Positions 42,194-51,297 of a DNA stretch of 64,000 bases are shown piece by piece; position 1 is the stretch's first letter; each line of letters opens with the position of its first letter. The stretch spans positions 82,452 to 146,451 of the forward strand of contig NZ_LGED01000231.1 of NCBI RefSeq assembly GCF_001280085.1, given 5' to 3'. Origin of the DNA: Saccharothrix sp. NRRL B-16348 (lineage in GTDB: Bacteria; Actinomycetota; Actinomycetes; Mycobacteriales; Pseudonocardiaceae). The position numbers and the translations under genes are program-made. The notes under the pieces are model-generated. The model was not told where the DNA came from. It did not search any database and was given only the letters and a program-made list of their open reading frames with translations.

Positions 42194-42928
42194 ATGAGCA
42201 GAACGTCCGTGCAGCTGTACTCCGTCCGCGACGCGTTCGCGGCCGATCCCGGCGACACCCTGCGGCGCCTCGCCGCGATCGGCTTCGCCCACGTCGAGCC
42301 CTACGGCGTCCTGGAGAACGCCGACGTGCTGCGCACCGCGTTGCCCGAGCACGGCCTCACCGCCCCGACCGCGCACGCGCAGCTCATCGGCGCCGACCAG
42401 CACGCCGTCTTCGCCGCCGCGGCCGAGTGCGGCATCGAGGTCGTCATCGACCCGTACGTGGACGCGGAGCGGTGGCAGGACCCGGCGGACATCGCGGCCA
42501 CCGCGTCCGCGCTCAACGCCGCCGCCCGGGTCGCCGCCGAGCACGGCGTCCGCGTCGGCTACCACAACCACTGGTGGGAGTTGGCGTCCCGGATCGACGG
42601 CCGCAGCGCGTTCGAGGTGCTGGCCGACCAGCTCGACCCCGAGGTGGTGCTGGAGGTCGACACCTACTGGGCGACGGTCGGCGGCGAGGACGCGCCCGCG
42701 CTGCTGCGCCGCCTCGGCGGTCGGGTGCACGCGATCCACGTCAAGGACGGCGGTCTCGCGCAGGACGCGTCGGGCCAGGTGCCGGCGGGGCAGGGGAGCG
42801 TGCCGGTGGCGGACGTGCTGGCCGCGGCGCCGGACGCGTTGCGCGTGGTCGAGTTCGACGCCTACGACGGTGACCTGTTCGTCGGCCTCGCCGAGAGCCA
42901 CGCGTTCCTCGCCGAGGTCGAGGCGTGA
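42194..42928 (+). CDS. Sugar phosphate isomerase/epimerase
   Basis: 244 residues of the TIM-barrel isomerase/epimerase superfamily: SVQLYSVRDAFAADP at the N-terminus, GVRVGYHNHWWEL with metal-type residues, VVLEVDTYWATVGG, and VHAIHVKDG. ATG 42194 has AGGAG upstream. It is the first of two genes overlapping by 4 nt with a Gfo/Idh/MocA oxidoreductase, a pairing like the operon at 0.5-3.6 kb but without DUF993. The substrate is unknown, and the upstream LacI-type box suggests sugar induction. Confidence 0.9.
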   Translation: MSRTSVQLYSVRDAFAADPGDTLRRLAAIGFAHVEPYGVLENADVLRTALPEHGLTAPTAHAQLIGADQHAVFAAAAECGIEVVIDPYVDAERWQDPADIAATASALNAAARVAAEHGVRVGYHNHWWELASRIDGRSAFEVLADQLDPEVVLEVDTYWATVGGEDAPALLRRLGGRVHAIHVKDGGLAQDASGQVPAGQGSVPVADVLAAAPDALRVVEFDAYDGDLFVGLAESHAFLAEVEA

Positions 42929-44034
42929 GCGCCCCGGTCGGCGTCGGGGTCGTCGGCACGGGCGTCATCAGCGACGAGTACCTGCGCAACCTGACCGCGT
43001 TCCCGGACCTGCGGGTGCTGGCCGTCGCCGACCTCGACCCGGAACGGGCGGCGGCGCGGGCGGCCCGGCACGGTGTGCCGCGATCGTCCACTGTGGACGA
43101 GCTGCTGGCCGACCCGGACATCGGGATCGTGGTCAACCTGACCGTGCCCGCCGCGCACGTCGCGGTCAGCCTGGCCGCGGTCGAGGCCGGGAAGCACGTG
43201 TGGGTGGAGAAGCCGCTCGGGCTCGACCTGCGCAGTGCCCGCGACCTGCTCGACCGGGCCGCGCAACGGGGTCTGCGGGTCGCGTGCGCGCCCGACACGC
43301 TGCTGGGCGCCGGGTGGCAGACCGCGCGGCGGGCCGTCGACGCCGGGCGGATCGGGGAGCCGCGCACCGCGCTGGCCCTGTTCCAGACGCCCGGCCCGGA
43401 GAGCTGGCACCCCGCGCCCGAGTTCCTGTTCCAGGCGGGCGGCGGGCCGTTGCTCGACATCGGGCCGTACTACCTGACCGGGCTGGTGCACCTGCTCGGC
43501 CCGATCCGCCGGGTCACCGCGACCGGCAGCCGGTCGAGGGACACGCGGGTGATCGGGTCCGGGCCGCGCGCGGGCGTCGAGTTCGCGGTGACCGTGCCGA
43601 CCACGGTGACCGCGCTGGTCGAGTTCGAGCGGGGCGGGAGCGCGCAGGCGGTGTTCAGCTTCGACTCCGCGTTGTCGCGCACGGGTTTCGTGGAGGTCGG
43701 CGGCACGTTGGGCACCGCCGTGCTGCCCGACCCGAACCACTTCGACGGCACGACCGCGTTGCACCTGTTCGACGGCGTGCAAACGCTTGCGGCGCAAGGA
43801 CACGCGGCGTCCCGCGGCACGGGCGTGCTGGAGCTGGCGCGGGCGGTCCGGGCCGGTGAGCCGGAACGCGCGTCCGGCGAACTCGCCTACCACGTGCTGG
43901 ACGCGATGCTGGCCATGGAGGAGTCCATCGCGCTGGGGCGTCCGGTGGACGTCGGCAGCACGGTCGAGCCGCCGCCCGCGCTGCCGGTCGACTGGGACCC
44001 GACCGCGCCGACGTTCAGTCGAGCGGAACGGTGA
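42925..44034 (+). CDS. Gfo/Idh/MocA-family oxidoreductase
   Basis: 369 residues. Rossmann motif GVVGTGVISDEYL at about 8-20, VEKPLGLDLRSA with the EKP motif near 93-95, and the C-terminal domain with GGPLLDIGPYYL (Asp/Tyr of the substrate pocket). GTG start in the GTGA overlap. It oxidises the sugar acted on by the isomerase encoded upstream. Its 3' end overlaps the convergent TetR gene by 20 nt. Confidence 0.92.
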   Translation: MSAPVGVGVVGTGVISDEYLRNLTAFPDLRVLAVADLDPERAAARAARHGVPRSSTVDELLADPDIGIVVNLTVPAAHVAVSLAAVEAGKHVWVEKPLGLDLRSARDLLDRAAQRGLRVACAPDTLLGAGWQTARRAVDAGRIGEPRTALALFQTPGPESWHPAPEFLFQAGGGPLLDIGPYYLTGLVHLLGPIRRVTATGSRSRDTRVIGSGPRAGVEFAVTVPTTVTALVEFERGGSAQAVFSFDSALSRTGFVEVGGTLGTAVLPDPNHFDGTTALHLFDGVQTLAAQGHAASRGTGVLELARAVRAGEPERASGELAYHVLDAMLAMEESIALGRPVDVGSTVEPPPALPVDWDPTAPTFSRAER

Positions 44035-44605
44035 GCAGCGTGCGCAGGTAGGACCGCAGCAGGCCGACCAGGTCGACCTCGTCCGGCGTGGTCAGCCACT
44101 GGACCTGCAAGCCGTCCATCAACGCGATGAACGTCAACGCCGCGGTCGCCGGGTCGACGTCGGGGCGCAGCTCGCCGCGGTCCGCCAGCGCCCGGAACGA
44201 GCCGACCACGCCTTCGCGGGCACCCCGGTAGTGGCGGACGAAGTAGTCGTGCGCCGGGTGGTCCGCGGCGACGGCCTCGGCGGCCAGGCGCGAGTAGAGG
44301 TCGACGATGCCGGGGTGGCGGACGTTGTGCTCGGCCAGGGCGAGGAAGTGGCGGAGGACGTCGAGGCCGGGGGTGGCCTGCAACCGCTCCCGCTCGGCGT
44401 CCTCCGCGTCCCGCCGTTCCAGCACGGCGGCGAGGAGCGCTTCCTTGGTGGGGAAGTAGTACAGCAGCCCGGCGTGCGTGATCCCGGCGCGCTTGGCGAT
44501 CTCGCGCAACGAGGACCCGTGGTACCCGGCCTCCCCGTACACCGCGACCGCCGCCGTGATGATGTCCTCGCGGCGGATCCGGCCTTTCAGATAACCGCCG
44601 GTCAC
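44015..44605 (-). CDS. TetR-family regulator
   Basis: 196 residues. N-terminal HTH (about 12-58; IITAAVAVYGEAGYHGSSLREI, AKRAGITHAGLLYYFPTKEAL) followed by a helical ligand domain of the TetR_C type. GTG 44605 is the start. It is convergent to the sugar operon and separated by 140 nt of sequence with no gene from the propeller-like gene. The target is unknown. Confidence 0.9.
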   Translation of the reverse strand: MTGGYLKGRIRREDIITAAVAVYGEAGYHGSSLREIAKRAGITHAGLLYYFPTKEALLAAVLERRDAEDAERERLQATPGLDVLRHFLALAEHNVRHPGIVDLYSRLAAEAVAADHPAHDYFVRHYRGAREGVVGSFRALADRGELRPDVDPATAALTFIALMDGLQVQWLTTPDEVDLVGLLRSYLRTLLTVPLD

Positions 44606-44745
44606 GGGCTCGCCGTCGTCTCGCGCACGCCGACATCATGCCGCACGGTCATGCCGGGGGCGTCTCGGCGGACGTGCCGCCGGGTGATCGGCGATGGGGC
44701 TTCCGCCTCGGCCGTCTTGCGACAACTCCGACGGCGGTGCCCGAC

Positions 44746-45996
44746 TCACGTCGGCGGTGCCGGGGTCCACGTCCTGAGCCGTCCGGCCGCCAGTTCGGCG
44801 AACCTGCCGGTGCGCGGGTTGTGCGCGTTCGGCGCGAAGCCCTCGACCACGCCGGTCCGCGCGCCGGCCACGGGGTCCCAACGCTCCAGCCCTGCCGCCG
44901 CGCGGACGTAGAGCACGCCGTCGTGCCCCCACATCCGGCCGACCGGGCCGGCGAACGCCGTCACGCGCCGCGCGTCCACGACGTCGTGCACCTCGACGCC
45001 GGGCACCGCGGGGCGGCCGATCGGCTGCAGCACGGCGGTGCGCTCGTCCAGCCACGCCATCGGCACGTCCCACACCTCCCGCACGGCGAGTTCCCTGCCG
45101 TGCTCGGTCGCGTGCACGTCGCCGCCCGGCCACGCCGCCACGTCGTGCACGACCGTCACCCCGTCCGGGCCCCACGTCCAGCCGTCGTCCAGCAGCCATC
45201 GGCCCGACGGGTCGAGGAGCAGCGCGCCGTGGAAGTAGTCCAGGTAGTGCTCGGGTTTCGGGTCGTCGCCCGACCACGCCGTGACCCGCTCGGTGAGCAG
45301 TCGACCGGAGGTGAGGTCGAACGCGTCGAGCCGGTTCCAGTCGGTCGCGGCGACGACGACCGCGTCCCGGTCCACGCCGGCGAACGCGACCGGGAAGCTG
45401 GAGTGGCGGTAGCGGTAATCGCCCCGGTCCAGGGCCAGCACCGGTGTGCCGGTGACGAGGTCGAGCACGACGCCGTGCCGGCCGAAGTCGGTCACCACCG
45501 CCGCGTGCCGCCCGTCCGCCGAGGTGTGCACCGCCGGGCGCGGCGGGTCGGCCGACCGGAGGTCCGACGGTTCGACGGGCAGCGACACGGGCGCGACGAA
45601 CGACGACGTCCCGTCACCGTCGACGCGCACCAGCCCGGCCTCGGCGAGGACCAGCCAACCACCGGGCAACGCCGCCACGCACCGGTCGTCGAGCGGCTCG
45701 ACCGCGCAGTCCGCGGTCGTCCACGTGCCGCCGGGGTCGGTGTCGTGGTGGCGGATCTCCGGGTGCCCGATCCAGCCGACGACGTCGCCGCAGTCGTCCA
45801 GCCGCTCCGCGCACCCGACGCACAGCGCGATCACGGGCGGGTCGTCCTGCTTCGCGCACGCCTCGCACAGCCCGTCGTACGCCAAGCCGACCCCGGTGAA
45901 CCGCCCGTAGTGGTCAGGGGGTTGTTCGGCGACGAGGTGCGCGCAGCCGCGGAACCCGGCGGCGTACGCGGCATGCCCGCACGGCTGCACGTCCAC
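44746..45996 (-). CDS. Cys-rich zinc-ribbon plus beta-propeller-like protein
   Basis: 416 residues. The first ~75 residues have Cys/His clusters (QPCGHAAYAAG, GCAHLVAEQ, LCEACAKQ, LCVGCAERLDDCG) that look like a zinc-binding domain. The rest is a run of beta strands with Asp/Gly turns (ADGRHAAVVTDFGRHGVVLD, SGRLLTERV, GVLYVRAAAG) suggesting a beta-propeller. The GTG 45996 start is chosen because upstream codons are not conserved-looking. No enzymatic motif. It faces a divergent Tat isomerase gene across 279 nt of mostly featureless sequence. Confidence 0.7.
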   Translation of the reverse strand: MDVQPCGHAAYAAGFRGCAHLVAEQPPDHYGRFTGVGLAYDGLCEACAKQDDPPVIALCVGCAERLDDCGDVVGWIGHPEIRHHDTDPGGTWTTADCAVEPLDDRCVAALPGGWLVLAEAGLVRVDGDGTSSFVAPVSLPVEPSDLRSADPPRPAVHTSADGRHAAVVTDFGRHGVVLDLVTGTPVLALDRGDYRYRHSSFPVAFAGVDRDAVVVAATDWNRLDAFDLTSGRLLTERVTAWSGDDPKPEHYLDYFHGALLLDPSGRWLLDDGWTWGPDGVTVVHDVAAWPGGDVHATEHGRELAVREVWDVPMAWLDERTAVLQPIGRPAVPGVEVHDVVDARRVTAFAGPVGRMWGHDGVLYVRAAAGLERWDPVAGARTGVVEGFAPNAHNPRTGRFAELAAGRLRTWTPAPPT

Positions 45997-46275
45997 CGGC
46001 CCATTGTGGACCGTCGGCGCGTCCGGTGTTGACGGACCGTGCTCGCGGAGACGTCCACTTTCGGCCATTCGGGCACGGCTTTTGTCTACAGCCAGCAAAA
46101 GTCTTGCGCACTTCGATCGGTTCTGAACAGAATTGCGCTCGCGTTCCAGCTGTGAGCCGGACCACAGAACCACCGTTCCGACGGCATCGCCGACGATCAC
46201 CGACGTGTGGTTACGCAACGTCCGCGTCAAGGACCTGGCCGGCTGACCGAAGCCCACCTGATCGAGGAGTCACCC

Positions 46276-47094
46276 ATGCCGTCCCGCCGCACGTTCCTCG
46301 GCAGCGCCCTCGCCACCGGCGCGGCCGTCGCCCTGCCCGCCGCCGCGTCCGCGTCCGACCGGCCGCGCCGTCGGGTGCCGAAGGAGTCGATCAGCATCCA
46401 GCTCTACACCTTGCGGGGCATCATGGGCGACGACCCGGAGCCCGTGCTGTCGGCGTTGGCCGACATCGGCTACCGCAAGGTCGAGCTGGCCGGCACGTAC
46501 GGGCGCGGTGCGGCGGAGTTCGCGGGCGTGCTGCGGCGGTGCGGGCTGCGGGCGACGTCCAGCCACGTCGGCATCGACGGCGACCTCGACCAGGTGATCG
46601 CCGACGCGCGCACGTTGGGGCACAAGTACGTGGTGGTGCCGTGGGTGAACCACTCGACGTTGGCGGAGTGGCGGGCGTTCACCGCGCGGTTGGAGGCGGC
46701 GGGGGACAAGCTGCGGCGCGCGGGGTTGAGCCTCGGCTACCACAACCACGCGCACGAGTTCGCCCCGATCGAGGGCACGCGGCCGTTCGACGTGATCACG
46801 GCGGGCACGTCGCGGCGCAACGTGCACCTGGAGGTGGACCTGTACTGGGCGGTGGCCGGTGGGGTCGACCCGGTGGCGGTGTACCGGGCGCACTTCCCGC
46901 GCGTGCGGCAGTTCCACGTGAAGGACCGGGCGGCCGACGGGTCGTTCGCCGACCTCGGCACGGGCACGATCGACTTCGCGGCCATCTTCCGGGCCACGAA
47001 CGTGACCGAGTACATCGTGGAGAACGACCAGCCTCGGGACGCCCTCGTCACCGCCCAGGTCGGGTACGACTACCTGGTCGACCTCCGGTACTGA
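46276..47094 (+). CDS. Tat-exported sugar phosphate isomerase/epimerase
   Basis: 272 residues. Tat signal SRRTFLGSALATGAAVALPAAAS with cleavage near residue 26, then an xylose-isomerase-like TIM barrel (SIQLYTLRGIMGDDPEPVL, VELAGTYGRGAAEF, GYHNHAHEFAP, HLEVDLYWAVAGG, FHVKDRA). ATG 46276 has GAGGAGTC upstream. The related cytoplasmic proteins at 2.8 and 42.2 kb lack the signal, so this copy acts outside the cell, perhaps on oligosaccharide-derived sugars. Confidence 0.92.
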   Translation: MPSRRTFLGSALATGAAVALPAAASASDRPRRRVPKESISIQLYTLRGIMGDDPEPVLSALADIGYRKVELAGTYGRGAAEFAGVLRRCGLRATSSHVGIDGDLDQVIADARTLGHKYVVVPWVNHSTLAEWRAFTARLEAAGDKLRRAGLSLGYHNHAHEFAPIEGTRPFDVITAGTSRRNVHLEVDLYWAVAGGVDPVAVYRAHFPRVRQFHVKDRAADGSFADLGTGTIDFAAIFRATNVTEYIVENDQPRDALVTAQVGYDYLVDLRY

Positions 47095-47138
47095 CGCCCG
47101 CTTGCCCGTGACGGCGGGCGACCGCCAAGATGGCGCGC

Positions 47139-48065
47139 GTGACGTCGCAGGGTGCCCAGCCGGATTCGGTGCGTGATGTGGTCGAGTTCGTGGCGCTGTT
47201 GCGGCAGCTCAAGGAACGGTCGGGATTGACGCTGCGCGGGCTGGAGGAGAGCGCGGCGGCGCAGGGCGAGGTGCTGGCCCGCAGCACGGTCGCGGACATG
47301 CTGCGCAAGGACAGCCTGCCCCGGCCGGAACTGCTGGCCGCGTACGTGAAGGCGTGCGGGGTCGCGCAGCCGGAGCCGTGGTTGCGCGCCCGTGAGCGGC
47401 TGGCGACGGGCGTCGTGGCCGAGGTGTCCGCGCCGCCGCCGGCTCGTCCTCCGTGGCGGCGCCCGTCGGTGGTGCTGACCGCCGTCGTGGTGGTCGCGCT
47501 CGTGGCGACGGCCCTGGTCCTCCAGTGGGGAGGGGCGACCTCGCCGGACGCCGCGGTGACCGGCGGGACGACCCGGCCGGGATCCGATCCGCTGACGCTC
47601 CCGCCCGGCGGCAGCCAGGTGCGCATCCACGCGGCCGGCGCGCCCGACCTGTGCCTGACCGAGGGCCGCGACAGCACCGGCGCCTACCCGACGGAGGTCG
47701 CGGCCCTCCGGCCGTGCCCGAGCCGCGGACCGCGGGTGTTCCTGCACCCGGTGGACGACGAGTTCGCCACGATCAAGTGGGAGCACCCGGTCGACCTGGC
47801 CATCGGGTGCCTGACCGTGCTGCCCTCCGGCCCGGCGATCCACCTGCTCGAACCGCGGAACGTCTGCTCCGACGACAACCTCGACCAGCTGTTCCGCGTG
47901 GAACGGGTCGACGGGGATCGCTACCGCTTCCGCTCGGCGGTCGGTTCGGCGTGCATCGGCCTGCGCGGCGGCACGGCGAGCGAGGGCGCGGAGGCGATCC
48001 GCGAACCGTGCGCCGCCGAACCCGACCAGGAGTTCACCGTCGACCTCGTCCCCGCAGGCGGCTGA
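47139..48065 (+). CDS. HTH protein with membrane anchor and extracytoplasmic lectin-like domain
   Basis: 308 residues. An XRE-like HTH (about 15-75; LRQLKERSGLTLRGLEESAA), one transmembrane segment (about 107-129; VVLTAVVVVALVATALVLQW), then an extracytoplasmic Cys-containing beta-rich domain like ricin-B lectins (PDLCLTEGRDS, GCLTVLPSG, SACIGLRGG). It looks like a one-piece membrane sensor-regulator. GTG 47139 follows TTGCCC-N18-CAAGAT and N7, a leaderless layout; ATG 47130 is the alternative. The 3' end overlaps the convergent sigma factor gene by 32 nt. Confidence 0.8.
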   Translation: MTSQGAQPDSVRDVVEFVALLRQLKERSGLTLRGLEESAAAQGEVLARSTVADMLRKDSLPRPELLAAYVKACGVAQPEPWLRARERLATGVVAEVSAPPPARPPWRRPSVVLTAVVVVALVATALVLQWGGATSPDAAVTGGTTRPGSDPLTLPPGGSQVRIHAAGAPDLCLTEGRDSTGAYPTEVAALRPCPSRGPRVFLHPVDDEFATIKWEHPVDLAIGCLTVLPSGPAIHLLEPRNVCSDDNLDQLFRVERVDGDRYRFRSAVGSACIGLRGGTASEGAEAIREPCAAEPDQEFTVDLVPAGG

Positions 48066-49259
48066 CCACGCGGGCGAGGTGGCGGCGTTCGGCGTCGGTG
48101 GGGGCCAGGGCGCGGGCCTGCTCGTAGGCGGCGAGCGCCTCGGTCGTTCGCCCCAGGCGGCGGAGGAGATCCGCCCGGGTGGCCGGGAGCAGGTGACCGG
48201 GCACCTCGTCGGCGAGGTCGTCCACCAGTGCCAAACCGGCCGCGGGGCCGTCCGCCGCGGCCACGGCCACCGCCCGGTTCAGCCGGACGACCGGGGACGG
48301 GACGAGCTTGGCGGTTCGCCGTAGAGCAGGGCGATCTGGGGCCAGTCCGTGTCCTCCGCCCGCTCGGCCGTGGCGTGGCAGGCGGCGATGGCGGCCTGCA
48401 CCTGGTACGGCCCCGGCCGGCCGCGGCGCAGCGCCGAGTCCAGCAGCGCCACGCCTTCCTCGACCTGCCCGCCGTCCCACCGCGACCGGTCCTGCTCGTC
48501 GAGCGGCACGAGGTCGCCCGCGTCGTCGAACCGCGCGTCCCGGCGGGAGTCCTGCAACAACGTCAACGCGAGCAGGCCGACCGCCTCCGGCTCGTCGGGC
48601 ATCAGCGCGACCAGGGTGCGCGCCAGCCGGATCGCCTCCACGCACAGGTTGCGCCGCACCAGCTCCGCGCCGCCGCTGGCCGCGTAACCCTCGTTGAACA
48701 GCAGGTACAGCACCGCCAGCACGCCACCCGTGCGTTCGGGCAGCAGGTGCGCGGGCGGCACGCGGTACGGGATGCGGGCGTTGCGGATCTTCTGCCGCGC
48801 CCGCACCAGCCGCTTGGCCATCGTCGCCTCCGGCACCAGGAACGCCCGCGCGATCTCCGCCGTGGTCAGCCCGGTGACGGTGCGCAGCGTCAGCGCGACC
48901 CGCGCCTCCAACACCAAAGCCGGGTGGCAGCACGTGAAGATCAGCCGCAGCAGGTCGTCGCCGATGCCGTCGGCCTCGTCGGGCGACTCGTCGAGCACCG
49001 CCACCACCTCCCGCAGCTTCGCCGCCTCCACGCTCGACCGCCGCAACCGGTCCAGCGCGCGGTTGCGGGCGGTCGTGGTGAGCCACGCGCCGGGACGGCG
49101 GGGGACGCCTTCGCGCGGCCAGCACTCCAGCGCCCGCGCGAAGGCGTCCTGCACGCACTCCTCGGCCAGGTCCCAGTCGCCGGTGAGGCGGATCAGCGTC
49201 GCCACGATCCGCCCCCGTTCGGCCCGGAACAGCTCCGAGACCTCCGCGTCGACCGTCAT
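48034..49259 (-). pseudogene. ECF42-type sigma factor with C-terminal TPR extension, frameshifted
   Basis: ATG 49259 begins an ECF sigma factor (DWDLAEECVQDAFARALECWP; AWLTTTARNRALDRLRR; TGLTTAEIARAFLVPEATMAKRL) with the long C-terminal extension of the ECF42/DUF6596 group. At about nt 48312-48320 one base is missing: LLYGE ends in one frame, and AKLVPSPVVRLNRAVAVAAADG with the TPR-like AALAAYEQARALAP follows in another. Restoring one base gives about 408 residues, a normal length. The preceding gene encodes a DGPF protein and overlaps by ATGA. Could be a sequencing error. Confidence 0.82.
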
Positions 49260-49576
49260 CCGGTGTAGAACGGCCGGACCTCGACCGAGCCGTACCGCGC
49301 GCACGGGTGCCGTGACGCGATCCGGATCGCCTCGTCCAGGTCGGCGCAGTCGACGACGTCGTAGCCCACGATCTGCTCCTTCGTCTCGGCGAACGGCCCG
49401 TCGGTGAGCAGCACCTCGTCACCGCGCGTCCGCACGGTCGTGGCGTCCTGGACGGATCGCAGCTGGGAGCCGTCCAGCCGCCTGCCCTCGACCTCGGCCA
49501 GCCACTGCTCGATGGTCGGATCACCCGCCGTGGGCTCGATCGTGTCGTCGACGCAGATCAGCAGCATGTACTTCAT
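49256..49576 (-). CDS. YCII/DGPF-domain protein
   Basis: 106 residues with the signature LLTDGPFAETKEQIVGYDVVD (DGPF near 59-62) and N-terminal MKYMLLICVDD. DGPF proteins are the conserved genomic partners of ECF42 sigma factors, and here the stop overlaps the sigma start by ATGA. It is probably the partner sensing or regulatory protein; the mechanism is unknown. Confidence 0.93.
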   Translation of the reverse strand: MKYMLLICVDDTIEPTAGDPTIEQWLAEVEGRRLDGSQLRSVQDATTVRTRGDEVLLTDGPFAETKEQIVGYDVVDCADLDEAIRIASRHPCARYGSVEVRPFYTG

Positions 49577-49644
49577 CGGTCTCTCCCGTCGTCCGGTCGC
49601 ATTCCACCACTACGACGAACGGGATCCGCCGAGGAGGACACCGT

Positions 49645-50934
49645 CTACCCGGAGGTCTTCGCCTGGCTGGAAGCGCGCTTCGCCGGCGTGCCCGCGCGCG
49701 GCACCTGCTGAGCGTCGCGCGCCCGGCGGAGCAACCGGCGGGCGCGCAACGCGATCTCCAGCGCCAGGCGCTCGTCGGGGTCGGCCAGCCGGTCGCCGAG
49801 CAGCTCCTCGAGCTGGTGCATCCGGTACCGGACGGTCTGCGGGTGCACGTCGAGCCGGTTGGCGATCTCGCCGATGCCGCCGCGCGTCTCCAACCACGCC
49901 AGCAACGTCGTCTCCAGCCGTTCCCGCTGCTTCACCGTCAAGCCGTCGAACGCCGCCAGCGCCCGCCTGCTGAGCTGGCCGACCAGGAACTCGTCCGACA
50001 GCAACGCCAACGTGGCCAGGTGGTCGTCGCACCACGTCACCGGCACGGCGGGCAGCAGGCCGCGCCGCACGAACCCCAGCGCCCGCCGCGCGCACGCCAA
50101 CGACTGCCGCGCCTCGGCCAGCGGCACCGTCGGACCCACCGCGGCACGCCGACCGCGCAGCTCGAGCGGCAACCGTCCCCCGGGGTTGGCGACCACCAGG
50201 CACGGCGTGGAACTCTCCAGGTCCACCAGCACGTCGCGGCCCAGCGTCACCGATGGCAGCTGGTGCTGGTCCTCCCGGTACTCCAGCGCCACGACGGCGA
50301 CCCGTTCCGGCAACGGCCAGTCCGTCGTGCCCGCCAGGTCGGCGAGCGACCTCGGCGACGGCGGCTGCTCGGCCAGCACCAGCTTCAGCAGCTGCCGCCG
50401 CCTGCGCTCCAACGCGCCGCTCGCGTTGGCCTGCGCCTCCGAGTAGCCCTCGATGGCCACCCGGCACAGCTCGTCCACCCACGCGAAGATCGCGTCGGCC
50501 ACCACGAACAGGGTGTCGGTGGAGACCCCCATCGCGCGGCCGTGCTCGCTCAGGTGCCGCCACACGACCCGCGCCCCGACCCGCACCGCGGTCTGCAGCG
50601 AGTCCATCGTGCGGCCTTCGAGGTATTCCATCCGCCCGCTGTAGCGCAGCACGGCCTGCCAGTCGGCCTGCGCCGCGTCCGGGTTGGCGATGTTGTCGAA
50701 GCACTTCACGATCGCCATCTCGACCGCGCCCACCAGCACCTCGCGGAACTTGCCCTCCAGCGGCTGGGCGTACGCGGGCACGCTCCGGCGGATCTCCCGC
50801 ACCACGTCCCGCACCAGGACGCCCGACAGCGGCGCCAGCTTCTCGGCCAGCTCGCCAGGGATGGTGGACCACAGCTGACGTGCCGCGCTGTAGGTCCGCG
50901 GGTGCGCCAACCCGCCGTTCAGTGAGCTCGTCAT
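49645..50934 (-). CDS. PucR/CdaR-type helix-turn-helix regulator
   Basis: 429 residues. A helical N-terminal half (about 20-170) with no clear family signature, a middle domain with GGDEF-relative fold (about 190-300), and a C-terminal PucR HTH (about 330-395; LETTLLAWLETRGGIGEIANRL, DVHPQTVRYRMHQLEELLGD). This arrangement is common in Streptomyces and relatives. It diverges from a small ORF and palindrome on the plus strand, its candidate target. The effector is unknown. Confidence 0.9.
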   Translation of the reverse strand: MTSSLNGGLAHPRTYSAARQLWSTIPGELAEKLAPLSGVLVRDVVREIRRSVPAYAQPLEGKFREVLVGAVEMAIVKCFDNIANPDAAQADWQAVLRYSGRMEYLEGRTMDSLQTAVRVGARVVWRHLSEHGRAMGVSTDTLFVVADAIFAWVDELCRVAIEGYSEAQANASGALERRRRQLLKLVLAEQPPSPRSLADLAGTTDWPLPERVAVVALEYREDQHQLPSVTLGRDVLVDLESSTPCLVVANPGGRLPLELRGRRAAVGPTVPLAEARQSLACARRALGFVRRGLLPAVPVTWCDDHLATLALLSDEFLVGQLSRRALAAFDGLTVKQRERLETTLLAWLETRGGIGEIANRLDVHPQTVRYRMHQLEELLGDRLADPDERLALEIALRARRLLRRARDAQQVPRAGTPAKRASSQAKTSG

Positions 50935-51194
50935 GCCGCCTCCGGCTTGCGCGAAGCACCGCCCTGGGACTTCGCCCGGCCGACCATAAAATCATCCGCT
51001 ATGGTGTGTCAAATATTCTTTCGGGCACTGAACTGCGTTCACTCTTTCGAGTGATGGGGCGGGTTGTACGAGCATTACAACTTTCGTTTGAAAAACGCGC
51101 ACCCGGATGACAAGTCGGCTTGCCGGCCTGGACCGGCGGGTTCAGGTTAATGCACTGTGCATTGCCCCTGTCGTATTTCCCGGGAGGTGTCGGT
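50935..51194. other. Intergenic region left of the small ORF
   Basis: About 260 nt holding an inverted repeat TCACTC-N4-GAGTGA around 51040 and a 15-bp palindrome AATGCAC-T-GTGCATT (51149-51163) ahead of the small ORF. No other gene is seen. Confidence 0.5.
51149..51163. promoter_or_regulatory. Palindromic operator-like site
   Basis: Perfect palindrome AATGCAC-T-GTGCATT, 32 nt before the TTG start of the small ORF at 51195. Confidence 0.55.
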
Positions 51195-51281
51195 TTGCGA
51201 AAGATGTTCTCATTATCGGCGGTCGTGATCGTGCTGGCCGCGGACCGGATCGCGGGCCGCCCGGCGACGTCCGGCTGCTGA
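51195..51281 (+). CDS. Small hydrophobic peptide gene, 28 aa
   Basis: TTG 51195 follows GGGAGG (51182-51187) and encodes a peptide with MRKMFSLSAVVIVLAADRIAG and a short tail ending in Cys, then TGA. A basic N-terminus plus a hydrophobic stretch resembles a short secretion or membrane peptide. It is bracketed by an upstream 15-bp palindrome and a downstream terminator, and diverges from a PucR regulator. The compact gene-operator-terminator layout argues it is real despite its size. Function unknown. Confidence 0.5.
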   Translation: MRKMFSLSAVVIVLAADRIAGRPATSGC

Positions 51282-51297
51282 CCGGCCCGGGACGCGC

